64,000 bases of DNA. Source: Quercus robur (lineage: Eukaryota; Streptophyta; Magnoliopsida; Fagales; Fagaceae). The notes beneath the pieces are model-generated. The model was given only the letters and a program-made list of their open reading frames with translations. It was not told the origin of the DNA and made no database searches. Position 1 is the stretch's first letter. Every line of letters starts with the position of its first letter. Shown here piece by piece: positions 33,499 through 45,436 of this stretch. The stretch covers positions 74,811,834 to 74,875,833 of the forward strand of contig NC_065538.1 of the NCBI RefSeq assembly GCF_932294415.1, in the 5' to 3' direction. Both the position numbers and the translations under genes were made by a program.

Positions 33499-33659
33499 CT
33501 TGGTTCTCTGTGGATGATGCTGAAGCTGCAACAAGTACTGGTTCAACAAACCATTCTTTGCCATTGACCCAGAGCTCGATTTTTGCTTCCAACTCCTTGA
33601 GATTTTGCGAGTGAATTATTATTAACAAACTGCTCTCTCAGTTCTGTGCTATTATTGGT
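33499..33659 (-). promoter_or_regulatory. PMP22-like exon 1 and its 5' flank
   Basis: Coding exon 1 is 33564-33499. The 95 bp between the start codon and 33659 directly abut the stretch corresponding to window base 1. The PMP22 promoter therefore lies within the duplicated segment. An overlapping 76-codon frame on the same strand (33398-33628) is a shadow. Confidence 0.6.
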
Positions 33660-34236
33660 CCAAGTAGTCTAGTACTAAATAATGCTATACTGTCATTGAC
33701 TGACAGACCATGAGCGCAATTTATAATGCCTCACTGTTCTGAAATATCTTTTGTTTGGGACAATGTTTTGAGTGTTGGGCCGACGGGCCCAGCCAGCATT
33801 GGTTCTTTTCGACCAAAACTATTGGAAATCATCCTTAAAATCAGAATTGTGCTAAGCATATGCTTGTGTTTCTTTTTGTTTTTTGACTAAATATATTCTT
33901 GTTTTTCTGGTTGGTTTTTTACTAAGAAAAAGTTAACTGATGTTGTTTTAAGTGTTAAATTACCGATTGTTATAAAAGTTTAAGCTATTAAAAAATGGTA
34001 AATTTAATCATTTAATCACATCATTTTAATACTTTCACATGTGAACTGAAACTTCTCATTTAGTCTGATACTGTGTTAAATTATTAATTGTTCCAAAAAC
34101 TTAAGATATTAAGATATGGTAAATTTAATCATTTTATTACATAATTCTAACATTAAAGATATTGGTTTTTTAAATATTTTTAGAAATATTTTATAATTAA
34201 AAAAATGAATTTTTTTTATAGTTTTATATATTTATA

Positions 34237-34700
34237 TCTATATTACTATTTAAGGAGGCTTCCCCTATTTGAGATTCTCATTTTTTTTGGTTCAAAAATG
34301 CCCCTACACCCCTATATTTAAGTAGAGACAAAACTAAAAGACAATCCGGTAAAAATACAATTCTAAATCTCACTAAAACATTACCTAAAAAAAAGGGTCA
34401 CTTTCCTGTTGATTTTCAAATTACTTTATTCACTTATAAATTATATTCTCAAAATAAAAATTATATATATAAAATAAAAACACAGGGTTTTTTTTTTATG
34501 CTACAAAATAAACGTGTAATATTTGTTCATTTTTCGAAGTTAGCCTCATGACACTCCTGGTTGTATTAGTAGTTCTAAATGCGTAATATAATAAGAAAAC
34601 GTGTAAACCTCAAATTGAAATAAATGAAAAATTATGACACTATAAAAAAATAAAATAAAAAAGCCTCATTGCATGCGCGAAACATGTGTGATGAGGCTAG
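34237..34700 (+). mobile_element. Short non-autonomous Helitron (copy B)
   Basis: The insert begins TCTATATTACTATTTAAGG after an A. It ends with a GCCTCAT...ATGAGGC hairpin closing in CTAG before a T. There is no TSD, and nothing comparable occurs at the matching place in copy A near 910. 464 bp, non-coding. Confidence 0.75.
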
Positions 34701-34733
34701 TTTTCATTAAAATGTTATCAAAACTTTCTTAAG

Positions 34734-35096
34734 GACAAAATTTAACTACAAAATTGGTTGTAACGGAGGTGAATTATGACAAATCCACCATTGGATTATA
34801 TCTTTTTTTTATATTCTCTATGCTTGCAAAATTTCAAAAAAATTAAAGATCACTAGCTATGTCATCAATAAATTTTTTAAATTGCAAGTTTTTGTAATTT
34901 AAAATTATGCATAAAATATAAACTTATTGATCATATAATAAATAATATCTTATTACACAAAATTTGACATGTGCATTACGAGCATAGAGAACATGCAATT
35001 CAACTGTTAGATTTTCAAAATATGTACTAATATATATATTTTATTGAGTGAGTTTGTAGTCTTAAACTACAACCAATTTTGTTACTAAATTTTGTC
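34734..35096. mobile_element. MULE-type MITE in copy B
   Basis: It has the same terminal family as the element at 478-875 (GACAAAATTTAACTACAAAATTGG and its complement). It is inserted at a different position in the duplicated unit. The 11-bp flanks ACTTTCTTAAG and AATTTCTTAAA match at 9 of 11 bases. Confidence 0.75.
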
Positions 35097-36408
35097 AATT
35101 TCTTAAAATGGTTTATTAACAAATGTTCTAAAAACACTTGTTACTTTTTTTTTTTTTTTTTTTTTGGTAGAACTCTTTTACCAATTCTAGTGCTTAATAA
35201 AATGGGGTTGGGGTTTGGGCTTTGAGGATTGAGTTGCAGTGGACTTTGTTGAATGGGTTTGGCCGTCGGCGAGACATTTGAAAGTCAAACCCAACCTATT
35301 TGTAGTTTGTAAGATGGCCCTCAAATCATAATACCTTTCCAAGTCTTTTTTGAAAGCCCATTTTGGTTGAAGCAGAAAAATCAAAAGAAACTAGTTAGTA
35401 CAATTTCCACTCTCTTACGCACTACGCGCATACAAATTTTCATGATATTTTTTTCATAACTATTTACATATTACTTCATTTTAGTGTCATTCAAAATTTC
35501 AAACAGTGTCATTGACGATGTCATGAAAATAATACCAACACGTCAATTTTTTTCAAAGTTATTATGTGGTGACTATAAAAACATCTACATCTATCATTTA
35601 AATAAGTTATATAACTTGTTAAACAAGTTACGTAAAACTAAAAATATAGTGTAGGAGCCAGGCCCAAGAGAAATTATTTAAACCTAGATAGTTCCGATGG
35701 AAATACTATGATGTACCAACCTAATTACATGTCCAAATCTAAAAGAAAAAATATTGGAATAGGTAGGGATTTTTTTGAATTTATGAAAAAAAGTGTTGAC
35801 TTGAACCCAACCCATTAAAATGTTGACTTGATCAATCAACCTACTAGTCACACAAATTGAATCCTTTTTTTTTCAAAGATAAATTTTTTATCATTTCTTT
35901 TTACCATTCTTTGGCTTTCTAACTTAGTGTAACATTCACATTTTCCTTTTATTTATTTACTTTCTTTCTAAGTTGTTTTCTTCTCACAAATATTCATAGA
36001 TTATTTCTTAACGAGGTCAAGGCTTGAAGGCTTCAATTTAGTGAACTTTAGACGGTTTAAATTTAAGAATTTATTTATTATTTAACTTTTATTTATGAAT
36101 ATATATATATATATATATATTTTTTTTTTTGTTCTCTTATTTGTATTGAAAAGAAGATAAAAGATAATATATATATATATCCAAAAAACAAAAAAAAATT
36201 GCATGTAAAAAAATATGGGTCATATTAAGTTGACCCGATCTTCCAAAAGATCATATTGGAGTCGTAGGTTTTACCATCCATTCAGGACGTTCCATTTTTT
36301 ATCTGAATTTAATTGGATTGAACCCAAATCCTACGATATGTCCTGTTTTTCAAGACTAGATAAGGTGTTGTGGACTTCTAAGTTCTAAAATATGGCAGAA
36401 ACACAAAC
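35097..36408. other. Non-coding duplicated sequence
   Basis: It matches copy A from about 950 to 2375, without the poly(T) insert at 1293. A (TA)n run lies near 36100. No gene recognised. Confidence 0.7.
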
Positions 36409-36746
36409 TGTTAGGAGTCTATATCATTGGGTGTGATGGGCTTGTATTGGTTGTAACAGATAGTTAGTTACTATGGGTTAATAGTTAGTTACTATGGGTT
36501 AATAGTTAGTTACATTGGTTAATAAAGGGATGAGTGGTTAAGGAGGTAGTTAGTGGACCATGGGTTAGTTAGAAGGGTCCACGGGTATAAGGGGCATAAA
36601 CTTGTAACAGAGAGGCATTGATGAATAATACTCATTCAGTTACTTTCTCTATCTCTCTCTCTTTCTCTCTTCTCTTCCATGGAGTTCAGGTCCCCTTGAA
36701 GTGACCCACATCATTTTCTGCTTAATTCATTAGGAAAACCTTAACA
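36409..36746 (+). repeat. Gypsy 5' LTR
   Basis: 338-bp LTR next to the tRNA-Met primer site. It contains an extra tandem unit of about 20 bp not present in the 3' LTR. Confidence 0.93.
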
Positions 36747-36781
36747 TTTGGTATCAGAGCCTCTGATTCTTTCATACCACC

Positions 36782-39700
36782 ATGACAAAAACACGTTCCA
36801 CTTCACAAAATCCCAATTCACAAAATTTAGAGAAGCAAAATTCAGAGAAACTAGCGGCTTTAGCAAAGATCTCTGAAAATCATGAACATGCATTACAAGA
36901 AATCCAGAAGCAATTGCAAACCATCGCTGGGTTCATGCAAAAGGTTGCGGAAGTAGAGGAAAAACGCCAACAGATCCCAAATTCAGGTTCCCGAGCTCTT
37001 CTTATCAATAATAATGGGGGAAATTCAGAGTCTTCAACCCTCAATTCTATCAAGAACCTAAGATTGGACTTTCCAAGATTCCATGGAGAAGACCCCACTT
37101 GCTGGGTTTACAAGGCCAACCAATTTTTCTCATATCATAACACCCCAGGGCACCAGAAGGTGATGATGGCTTCGTATCATCTAGAGGAAGAAGCTCTTAT
37201 TTGGTTCCAGGATGCAGAGCAATCAGGTGGGTTTAGTAGCTGGGAGGTCTTCATTAAAGCCTTGCAGACACATTTTGGTGTCACTGCGTATGATGATCCT
37301 ATGGAGGCTCTTACCATACTCAAACAGACTTCCACGGTGATAGCTTACAAAGGTAACTTCGAAATTTTGTCAAATAGAATTTTGGGTTTATCTGAGACAC
37401 ACAAATTGAGTTGTTTTCTAAGTGGGTTAAAGGATGAAATTAGACTACCTGTTAGGATGTTGGTTCCTAAAACTCTTAATGAGGCTTTTGGGTTGGCAAA
37501 AATTCAGGAGGAATACTTAAGCCATAGTAGGAAGGGAATTAGGAATACAATTAAGAATGGTAAAGTTTCAGTTTTTGGGTCACCGAAGTTAGAACCAAGA
37601 ATAGAATCAAGAACCAAATTTCCTTTACAAAGGTTGACTGGAGCCCAAATGGAGGAAAGAAGAAAACAGGGGTTATGTTACAACTGTGATGAAAAATGGC
37701 AAGTTGGGCATAAGTGTAAAGGGGCTAAATTGTTTTTGTTGGAGGGGGTAAATGAGATAGAACCTAAAACTTCTGGGATACCACTTGTGGAGATTACTGA
37801 GGAGGAAGTTCTGATGGACAATACAAATGTTAGTTCAAGGAATGAAGTTAATTCTGCTGATATCACCTTGTATGCCTTGGTGGGGAATCCTACTGCCAAT
37901 ACCATGAGGATAAAAGGGAGAATCCAGAATCATGATGTGGTGTCTCTCATTAACTCTGGGAGCACCCATAATTTTTTGGATGTTGCAGTGTTACCTGTGC
38001 TGCAATTGCACTTGGATACCTCTCAGATATTAGAGGTTAAAGTAGCTGATGGCACAGTTATTAAGACTTTGGGAAGCTGTCATGGGGTCAATATCACTTT
38101 GCAAGGACATAGGTTTGTGTTGGATTTTAATGTCTTACATTTGGGGGGTTGTGAGGTAATTTTAGGTACCCAATGGCTGAGTACTTTGGGGGTAATCAGT
38201 TGGAACTTTCAGTTGTTGACTATGGAGTTTCTGCATTTGGGAAAAATGGTGTTTCTCAAGGGATTGCAGCCTGCTTCCTCGATCATTTCTGATGCTAGCA
38301 AGCTTTTCAGTGGGTCAACAAGGAAGGGTTTAGTGCTGCAAATTACGACTGCAACCCTTGTGTCCTTTGACCAACCCCATTTTCCACCTGTGCTGGTAGA
38401 TTTGCTGAATGAATTTTCCAAGGTTTTTGCTGTTCCTACTGGCTTACCACCTATCAGAGGTCATGAACATAGCATCAACCTCAAGGAAGGAACCTTGCCT
38501 GTGTGTGAAAGGCCATACAGGTATCCTCATTTTCAAAAATCTGAAATTGAAAAGATAGTAAATGAGTTGCTAGAAGTAGGGTCAATACAGCCTAGCCAAA
38601 GCCCATTTTCTTCACCTGTTTTGCTTGTAAGGAAAGCTGATGGAAGCTGGCGTATGTGTATAGACTATAGGGCTCTTAATAGGGCTACTATTAAAGACAA
38701 ATTTCCAATTCCCATTGTAGATGAGCTATTAGATGAATTGGCAGGTGCTTCAGTGTTTTCTAAGCTAAATCTTCGGTCAGGTTATCACCAGATTAGGATG
38801 AAGAGTGAGGATGTTCCTAAAACTGCCTTTAGAACTCATGAAGGGCATTATGAGTTTTTGGTTATGCCATTTGGATTGACTAATGCACCATCTACTTTTC
38901 AGGCCTTAATGAACTCTATCTTTAGACCCTATTTGAGGAAATTTGTCCTAGTGTTTTTTGATGATATTTTAGTCTACAGCCAGTCCATGGAAGCTCTTGT
39001 GTCTCATCTTAGAACTGTTTTGGAGGTGTTAATGTCTAACCAGCTATATGCCAAGCAGTCCAAGTGTGTATTTGGCTGTATTGAAGTTGAATATTTGGGT
39101 CATGTCATCTCTGGGGAGGGTGGCAGATTCCAAGAAGATTTCAGCTATGGTTCAGTGGCCTATACCTGATTCTGTCAAGGCTTTAAGAGGGTTTTTAGGG
39201 CTGACTAGATACTATAGGAAATTCATTAAAGGGTATGGGGCCATTGCCAAACCTTTGACTGATCTCCTAAAAAAGGATTCCTTCCATTGGAATGATAAGG
39301 CCTTGGAAGCTTTTACAAAGCTAAAGGAGGCTGTGACTCAGCCCCCTGTGCTGGCTCTCCCAGATTTTTCTAGGCCATTCGTCATTGAGTGTGACGCTTC
39401 AGGGAAGGGTTTGGGAGCTGTGTTAATGTAGGATCAGAGACCAATAGCTTTCCACAGTCAAGCTTTGAAAGATAAATACCTTCATTTATCTACTTATGAA
39501 ACTGAGTTAATGGCTTTAGCTTCTGCAGTTAAAAAATGGAGGTCTTACTTGTTGGGTAGGCCTTTTGTGGTGAAGACTGATCATCAAAGCCTTAAGTTCT
39601 TGTTGGAACAGAGGATTGCTACACCATCTCAACAGAAGTGGCTTGCCAAACTCTTGGGATATGCCTTTGTGGTGGAATATAAAAAAAGGTCTGATAATAG

Positions 39701-41209
39701 GGTGGCAGATGCCTTATCACGAACTTTTGGATCTGCTCCTGATCTGTCTACTTCTATTTCTGCTTCTATTTCTGATTCCAAAGCAAGTTGCTAATGCTTT
39801 TGACAGTCCCTGATCCTACTTGGTTGAAGGTGCTGCAAGATAGTTATTCTTTGGATGAATCTGTCCAACAGCTTATTGCTGCTGTCCAAGCAGGGACTCC
39901 ACCTAAGGGTTTCACTTTTCAGAATGAATTGTTATTTTACAAAGGAAGGTTTTACATTGGTCCATCTTGCCCCCTTAAGGTTCAATTTCTGCATCATGTC
40001 CATAGCAGTCCCTTAGCAGGTCATTCGGGGTTCTTAAAGTCTTATCAAAGGGCAAAGAGTGATTTTTATTGGAAAGGGATGAAGACTGACCTTAAGAAAT
40101 TTATCAGAGATTGTGATACTTGTCAGAGGATCAAATCTGATACCTCTTCTCCAGCTGGCCTACTTTAACCATTGTCTATTCCTAATACCCCTTGGACTGA
40201 TGTGAGCCTAGATTTTGTGGAGGGCCTTCCTAAATCTATGGGGTTTGAAGTTATCTTGGTGGTGGTGGACAGATTAACTAAGTATGTGCATTTTGTTCCT
40301 ATCTCACATCCCTATAGTGCAGCCAAAATTGCTTCTCTCTACATGCAACATGTCTTCAAACTACATGGAATGCCTTCTTCCATTGTTAGTGATAGAGATG
40401 CAACTTTTACTTCTTTGTTTTGGTCAGAGCTATTTAAACTACAAGGCACTATTCTAGCAATGTCCACTGCCTATCACTCTCAAACAGATGGGCAGACTGA
40501 GATAGTGAACAAATGCTTAGAACAATATTTGAGGGCTTTTACCAGTGATAGACCTCATCAGTGGGCTTCTTGGTTACCCTTGGCAAAATTATGGTTTAAC
40601 TCCTCCTTCCACACCAGTTTGAAGCTAACTCCTTTTGAGGCTTTGTGTGGTTTTCCTCCCCCTAAGCTTCACAGTATTGTTCCTAGCACAACTCGGGTGG
40701 CTGCTCTAGATTCCTTGCTAAGTCAGAGGCAGGATGTTCTGAACATCTTAAGGGATCATTTGGCTGCTGCTCAAGGCAGGATGAAGACACAAGCAGATAA
40801 ACATAGGCAAAATAGGTCCTTTGCAGTAGGGGATTGGGTTTTCCTCAGGTTGCAACCCTATAGGCAGCAGTCATTGGCTTACAAAGGAAAGTGGAAGTTG
40901 TCTCCAAGATAGTTTGGACCATTTAAGGTGTTGAAGAGAATTGGGACTGTGTCTTACAAGTTGGAACTGCCCCCAGAATCAAAGCTCCACCCTGTGTTCC
41001 ATGTGTCGTGTTTGAAGTTGAAATTGGGCCAACATGTCACACCCTTACCTACCTTGCCTCCAGCAGATGATTCAGGGCAAGTGTATACGGAACCTGTTGC
41101 AATTCTGCAGACCAGGAGTAAGTCCTTGAGATCCAGAGTCATAACTGAAGTGTTGGTGCAGTGGTTAAGTGCCTCACCTGAAGATGCAACTTGGGAGTCT
41201 CTACATTAG
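36782..41209 (+). pseudogene. Gypsy gag-pol, broken by frameshifts and stops
   Basis: The ORF opens at 36782 and runs 795 codons through gag, a CYNC...GHKC zinc knuckle (about 37675), protease and most of the RT (YRKFVLVFF then DDILVYS). A frameshift lies near 39110-39130. Stops follow at 39429, 39792, 40165 and 40909. RNase H, an integrase with H/C-type zinc binding and core (WTDVSLDFVEGLP, HSQTDGQTE), and a chromodomain-like tail (EVLVQWLSASPEDATWESL) follow in pieces. The protease motif reads INSGSTHNF where the family has Asp, so the catalytic Asp is replaced by Asn. The element cannot be autonomous. Confidence 0.94.
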
Positions 41210-41264
41210 TTGCAACTTTCTTTCCCTCACCTTGTGGGCAAGGTGTTGTAAAAGGGAGAGGTAA

Positions 41265-41582
41265 TGTTAGGAGTCTATATCATTGGGTGTGATGGGCTTG
41301 TATTGGTTGTAACAGATAGTTAGTTACTATGGGTTAATGATTGTTACATTGGTTAATAAAGGGATGAGTGGTTAAGGAGGTAGTTAGTGGACCATGGGTT
41401 AGTTAGAAGGGTCCACGGGTATAAGGGGCATAAACTTGTAACAGAGAGGCATTGATGAATAATACTCATTCAGTTACTTTCTCTATCTCTCTCTCTCTTT
41501 CTCTCTTCTCTTCCATGGAGGTCAGGTCCCCTTGAAGTGACCCACATCATTTTCTGCTTAACTTATTAGAAAAACCTTAACA
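41265..41582 (+). repeat. Gypsy 3' LTR
   Basis: 318-bp direct repeat of the 5' LTR, preceded by a polypurine tract. Confidence 0.93.
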
Positions 41583-41911
41583 CAAATGTTAAGAGTCCTT
41601 TCACAAATTTTTCTATTGTGACCATAATAAATATACTTATGCAAGGAAAGACCATGTCAAGAATTATAAAACTTGGATCAAACCAATCTCCTATAGAGAT
41701 GGGGACATAACTCTTAACTGATTAAATTCAATTAAAAGTAGTGTTCTAGTCAATGGCAGTTCCCATGAAATCATCAATACTTGGCAAGAAATTAATCTGA
41801 AGGCGAAGGGTATTATCTATGATATTTGGAATGCAAGTAATCTATGATTTGACTGAGTGGAAAGCCGTAATACTATATAGTAGTAAGACATGCTTTCGAC
41901 TTGGAGACATT

Positions 41912-42886
41912 TGTTAGGACATATGTGATTCACTTGTTAGGAACATATGTCACTATTTTATGTAATTAGCTAATCATTTGACAAAATGCACTTTACTTGT
42001 ATTTGGGTAGATTTATGATGTGTTTAATACTTCAAGAAACTTTATTTCAAGATCAAGTCATGCAAGTCTGTCCAAAATTCAAGCTAAAAGGTGTCTGTCA
42101 TTAAAGCTCGACAACTAGCCATCTATTGAGCTTGAAAAGCTGTTTAGCCCCGTGGCTCGACGGTTTATGAAAAACAAAATTTCAGTTCTGTTTTGATTCT
42201 AATATATGATTATATATTTGGACTTTCTTTTCTTACAACCTTAGACATATAAAATGATTATTTTAAGGGCCATCAAAGAGGACATAAGTTGCACAAGTAT
42301 TGAGCAAAGTTTGTTCAAGCAATTTGTGACCAAAGACACAGTTTTGCCCTAGTTCATCATTTTTGTGAAGAAGTTGTTGTGTTTGTACACTGTAGGGTTT
42401 TATGATCAAGCATCTTCTTGATCTTCATCGTTGGGATGAACTGAAGAACTATGCAACCAACAACCTTCTCTAGTTGGTGATTGAAGTCACGTACTAGGAT
42501 CCGAGAAATTGGTTAGTCAAGTACTGGGAGCCGTGCATCAAAAGGAAAAATTGTCATTATAGAATAAGTCCAACTGGGTATTAGGGTAAGGGTTCAACTG
42601 TAGGTTGGTATAAGGTACTGAGATTCCTTTATTTATAACCACTTGTTGTGATAATAGTGAAATTTCGGGAGTGGTGACCTTAAAATCACCCGGTGGGGTT
42701 TTTGCCTTGTAGGTTTTTCCCATTTGTAAACAAATCACCGTGTTAATTTATTTTCCGCTGCATACTTAGTTTATTGGTGATTTGTTTGTGCTACCACGCG
42801 TTTACATTTTAATTTGATTAAATAATAAACTTGACTAATTAATCAATTAATCTATCACAAGGAGTCGATTCGTTTTTGACCTATCA
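41912..42886 (+). mobile_element. Solo LTR (Copia-like) in copy B
   Basis: A 975-bp insert begins TGTTAGGACATATG and ends GACCTATCA. Copy A passes uninterrupted from GGAGA to TGTTGACC near 2730. The 5-bp flanks are ACATT and ATGTT, an imperfect TSD. There is no internal region. The length and AT-rich composition resemble the long LTRs of large Copia elements, which is an inference. Confidence 0.75.
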
Positions 42887-42889
42887 ATG

Positions 42890-43300
42890 TTGACCCCTTA
42901 TAGTAGACTCAGTAGAGCCAGATTGTATTATACGTAATAGTAGTTAAGCAACCAAGGGTTTTAGTAATTAATAGCTTACAAGTTTTACTACGTCGCATGA
43001 GAGACCCAAGACAAGGGAGGAAGATTTTGAATTTGAATGTTATGAATTAAGGAATGGGTCAGCCAATGGACCTAAGCCAAAGAGAAAGAAAGGAAAAAAA
43101 ATAGTCAGCCAATAGGTTGGGAGTCATCTACCTCAAAAGTCACAACTGGGTTTTATGATGACAGGCTATTCTTCAGACTACATGCATGCCCAAATACTGA
43201 AACCCTGCTTGAGGGATTGATCTTCAGGCAGGTCTCTTAAAAGAACCAAATGCATGTGTGCCATGCCATATATTACTTAATGGAATTGAATCCAATTCCC
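42890..43300 (+). promoter_or_regulatory. Orphan promoter-like block (copy B)
   Basis: This is the copy B counterpart of 2735-3160. It keeps the CTACGTCGCATGAGAGACCC and AATGGGTCAGCCAATGGA blocks that also occur upstream of the F-box-family genes. No coding sequence follows. Confidence 0.5.
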
Positions 43301-43481
43301 ACATATATAGTAAATTGAGGTTTGTCAGTTACTCAATCTAGTGAATCAATTCCACAAATAGCTAAATTATTCATCCAATACTCACCTAATTAATCTGAAG
43401 CTAGTCTGCAAGAACCAATAGGGGACGGGGAAAGATAAAGGGGCAAGAAGCCATGAACTTACATATGTTCCTCGAAATATT

Positions 43482-43797
43482 TTGGGAGAAATTACACTTT
43501 ATCAACTATATATCTTTAATTATACTTTGCATCATAAACTTTAAAAGATACATTTGTTATACTTTGTATTCTAATGTCAAAATAAAAGAAAAATTACACT
43601 TTATCATCCTAAACTATATTCCTTATTACACTTTGCACCGTAAACTTTTAATTTTCATCCAAGTTAACATCAAACTTAATGTTAGAGTGCAAAGTGTAAC
43701 AAATATCATAATTTATAGTGCAAAATGTGAATTCAAAAGTTTATAATGCAAAGTGTAATTTAGAGTACAGTTTAAGAGGGTAAAGTGTAATTTTCCC
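43482..43797. mobile_element. MITE with GGGA-AAATTACACTTTA ends
   Basis: The left end GGGAGAAATTACACTTTATC is complementary to the right end GGTAAAGTGTAATTTTCCC. The interior repeats the same words in both orientations (TACACTTTGCA and GCAAAGTGTAA). TSD not clear. Confidence 0.6.
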
Positions 43798-45002
43798 AAC
43801 ATTTTGCTTTTTGTCTCATATTTTATATCAAATAAGTTACAAAACTAGTTTTTTCTTCTTCTTCTTCTTCTTCTTCTTTTTTTATTAAAAAAAAATTAAG
43901 CCTTTTTTTTTCTTTTCTTTTCTTTTTTTGTCTTGGTACGTTTAACAAATAAACTATCAGAATCTATTGAAGGTCAAACTTACTAACCACCAAATTTTAG
44001 AACAGGAAATAAACCCTAAAAGTACCCCTACAGCCCTACAACCCAAAAGGGGGGAAAATATATATATATACCGCGTCATATGATAATGCAAATATATGAT
44101 CGAGCAGTTTTGAAAAGTGTTACGAGGATATCAAAAAATGTAACAATATGGGGGAACAACAACTTCCTCTTCTTTTAGGTGTTGCATAGAATATCACGTT
44201 AGTCATTTCTATTAGGTAAGTACAACTACAACCCAGTAATTAAATAGTAAAAAAAAAAGTACTCACTAATATATAAAGTCAATACTTTCTGCGCGCATCC
44301 CAGCTGTTGTGGCTTGAATGATTGCACAAATTGCATATGAAATAGCTCCATTTGGGATTCTACTACCCCACTTTTAATGATAAAATAAAAATAATCCTTT
44401 GTTCTTATATGAGAGAGAAATATCATGGTATTTGTTTTACGCGGTTAGGTATTGTCCTTTCTTAACCGACATATATTTTGTTCCCAATAGAAGCTCTCTA
44501 GTCTCTCCTATCCTTAAAAATTGAAACTGGAAGCTCCCATATTCTTTCCGGTTTTGGAGTTCTTTATCCCAAAAAGGATTGCTTGCCGACCATTAAAGTT
44601 AAACATATGGATAATGTTGCCTCCCCATGGTTTATATTTGCCTCATGTGAGACTGCCGCCACTCTAGAAATAAAATTTCTCTATTCTTTATCATTCGTGA
44701 GATTTAATTTAATTTAATTTTTTTTGTATATTCAATATTTGGATTTTATGAAAATATTTCTATACTACTTATGTAATTTTCACATTTTTTTTTCCTATTT
44801 GTGAGTGAGAATTTTCACTCGTATTTCATTGTTGTGGACATAGACCTAAAGTTGAACCTTGTAAATAATTTGATTATCTTCTTGTGTGTGGTTGTGTCCA
44901 TTTTACTTTCTACTCTCTAGCTATTTTCTTTATTTCTATTATTTGTTTGTGAGATCTTCCTCAAATCTATAATAGTTTTAATAATCAATGTTGTATGGGA
45001 AT

Positions 45003-45142
45003 GCTTCCAAAAGCCATATCTCTTACAAAAAACCAGTATTAAAGCCAAATTTGATACCTATGGATTTGGAATTGTTCTATTTGAAGACTTTATTGATTCG
45101 TTCATGGGTTCGAGTATTAGAGAGAAAGATATAAGATGAACC
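45003..45142 (+). pseudogene. Possible receptor-kinase remnant
   Basis: One plus-strand frame reads PYLLQKTSIKAKFDTYGFGIVLFEDF. It lines up with the APE-to-DVYSFGVVLLE part (subdomains VIII-IX) of plant receptor-like kinases. Asp, Tyr, Phe and Gly of the DxYxFG motif are kept. The frame stops soon after and no other kinase motif was found nearby. Confidence 0.35.
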
Positions 45143-45226
45143 CTCATCAAAACTTTCGGTATCTAGTAATGATCACACTCTTTAATGCCAAATTTAATGT
45201 AGAGGAAATTGATAGAAAAAACACCT

Positions 45227-45436
45227 CAACATGTGATAATGAGATGTTATAGATATCATGATCCAACAAGAGTATATTGCTTTGGAAAGCAACAAACCTA
45301 AAAGATTTCAAATAAAGATTGGAAACAACTTCAACATGTGATAATGAGATGTTATGGATATTATGATCCAACAAGAGTATATTGCTTTGGAAAGCAACAA
45401 ACCTAAAAGAGTTCAAATAAAGATTGGAAGAATAGA
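45227..45436. repeat. 105-bp tandem repeat, two units
   Basis: CAACATGTGATAATGAGATG starts at 45227 and again at 45332. The two units are nearly identical through AAATAAAGATTGGAA. The 105-bp period is a multiple of three, so a minus-strand frame (45545-45147) stays open and repeats a 35-residue segment. The protein has no recognised relatives and is probably not real. Confidence 0.85.

Larger units (their letters stand above)
26776..33564 (-). pseudogene. PMP22: PMP22/Mpv17-family peroxisomal membrane protein gene, truncated
   Basis: Two exons are visible. Exon 1 is 33564 down to 33499: 22 codons starting ATG, containing LNQYLLQLQHHPQRTK, followed by a GT donor. Exon 2 is 27106 down to 27008: AG acceptor, 33 codons with AITAVVLSGISDLVS and IQKIQLRRLVLKV, then a GTAAAG donor. 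Lengths and phases fit, and the joined peptide matches the N-terminal region of plant PMP22/Mpv17 proteins. Such proteins are four-helix membrane proteins of about 190 residues. A TAG at 27061-27059 interrupts exon 2 where the family has Gln. Later exons are not seen: the sequence runs into the CACTA element and the end of copy A. Intron 1 is swollen by a LINE and a solo LTR. The duplication most likely cut the gene. Confidence 0.82.
36409..41582 (+). mobile_element. Ty3/Gypsy (chromovirus-like) LTR retrotransposon, decayed
   Basis: LTRs lie at 36409-36746 (338 bp) and 41265-41582 (318 bp), both TGTTAGG...TTAACA. The left one has an extra copy of a roughly 20-bp TTACTATGGGTTAATAGTTAG unit. 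TGGTATCAGAGCC at 36748 is the initiator tRNA-Met primer site, and AAAGGGAGAGG before the right LTR is the polypurine tract. TSDs are CAAAC and CAAAT. Outside the length change the LTRs differ at only a few bases. Copy A shows the empty site at about 2376. Gypsy order: gag, protease, RT, RNase H, integrase, chromodomain-like end. Confidence 0.95.

Noticed and set aside
33398-33628. 76-codon minus-strand ORF over PMP22 exon 1
   Set aside because: It is out of frame with the exon that matches the PMP22 family, and it ends in a poly(A)-derived low-complexity tail.
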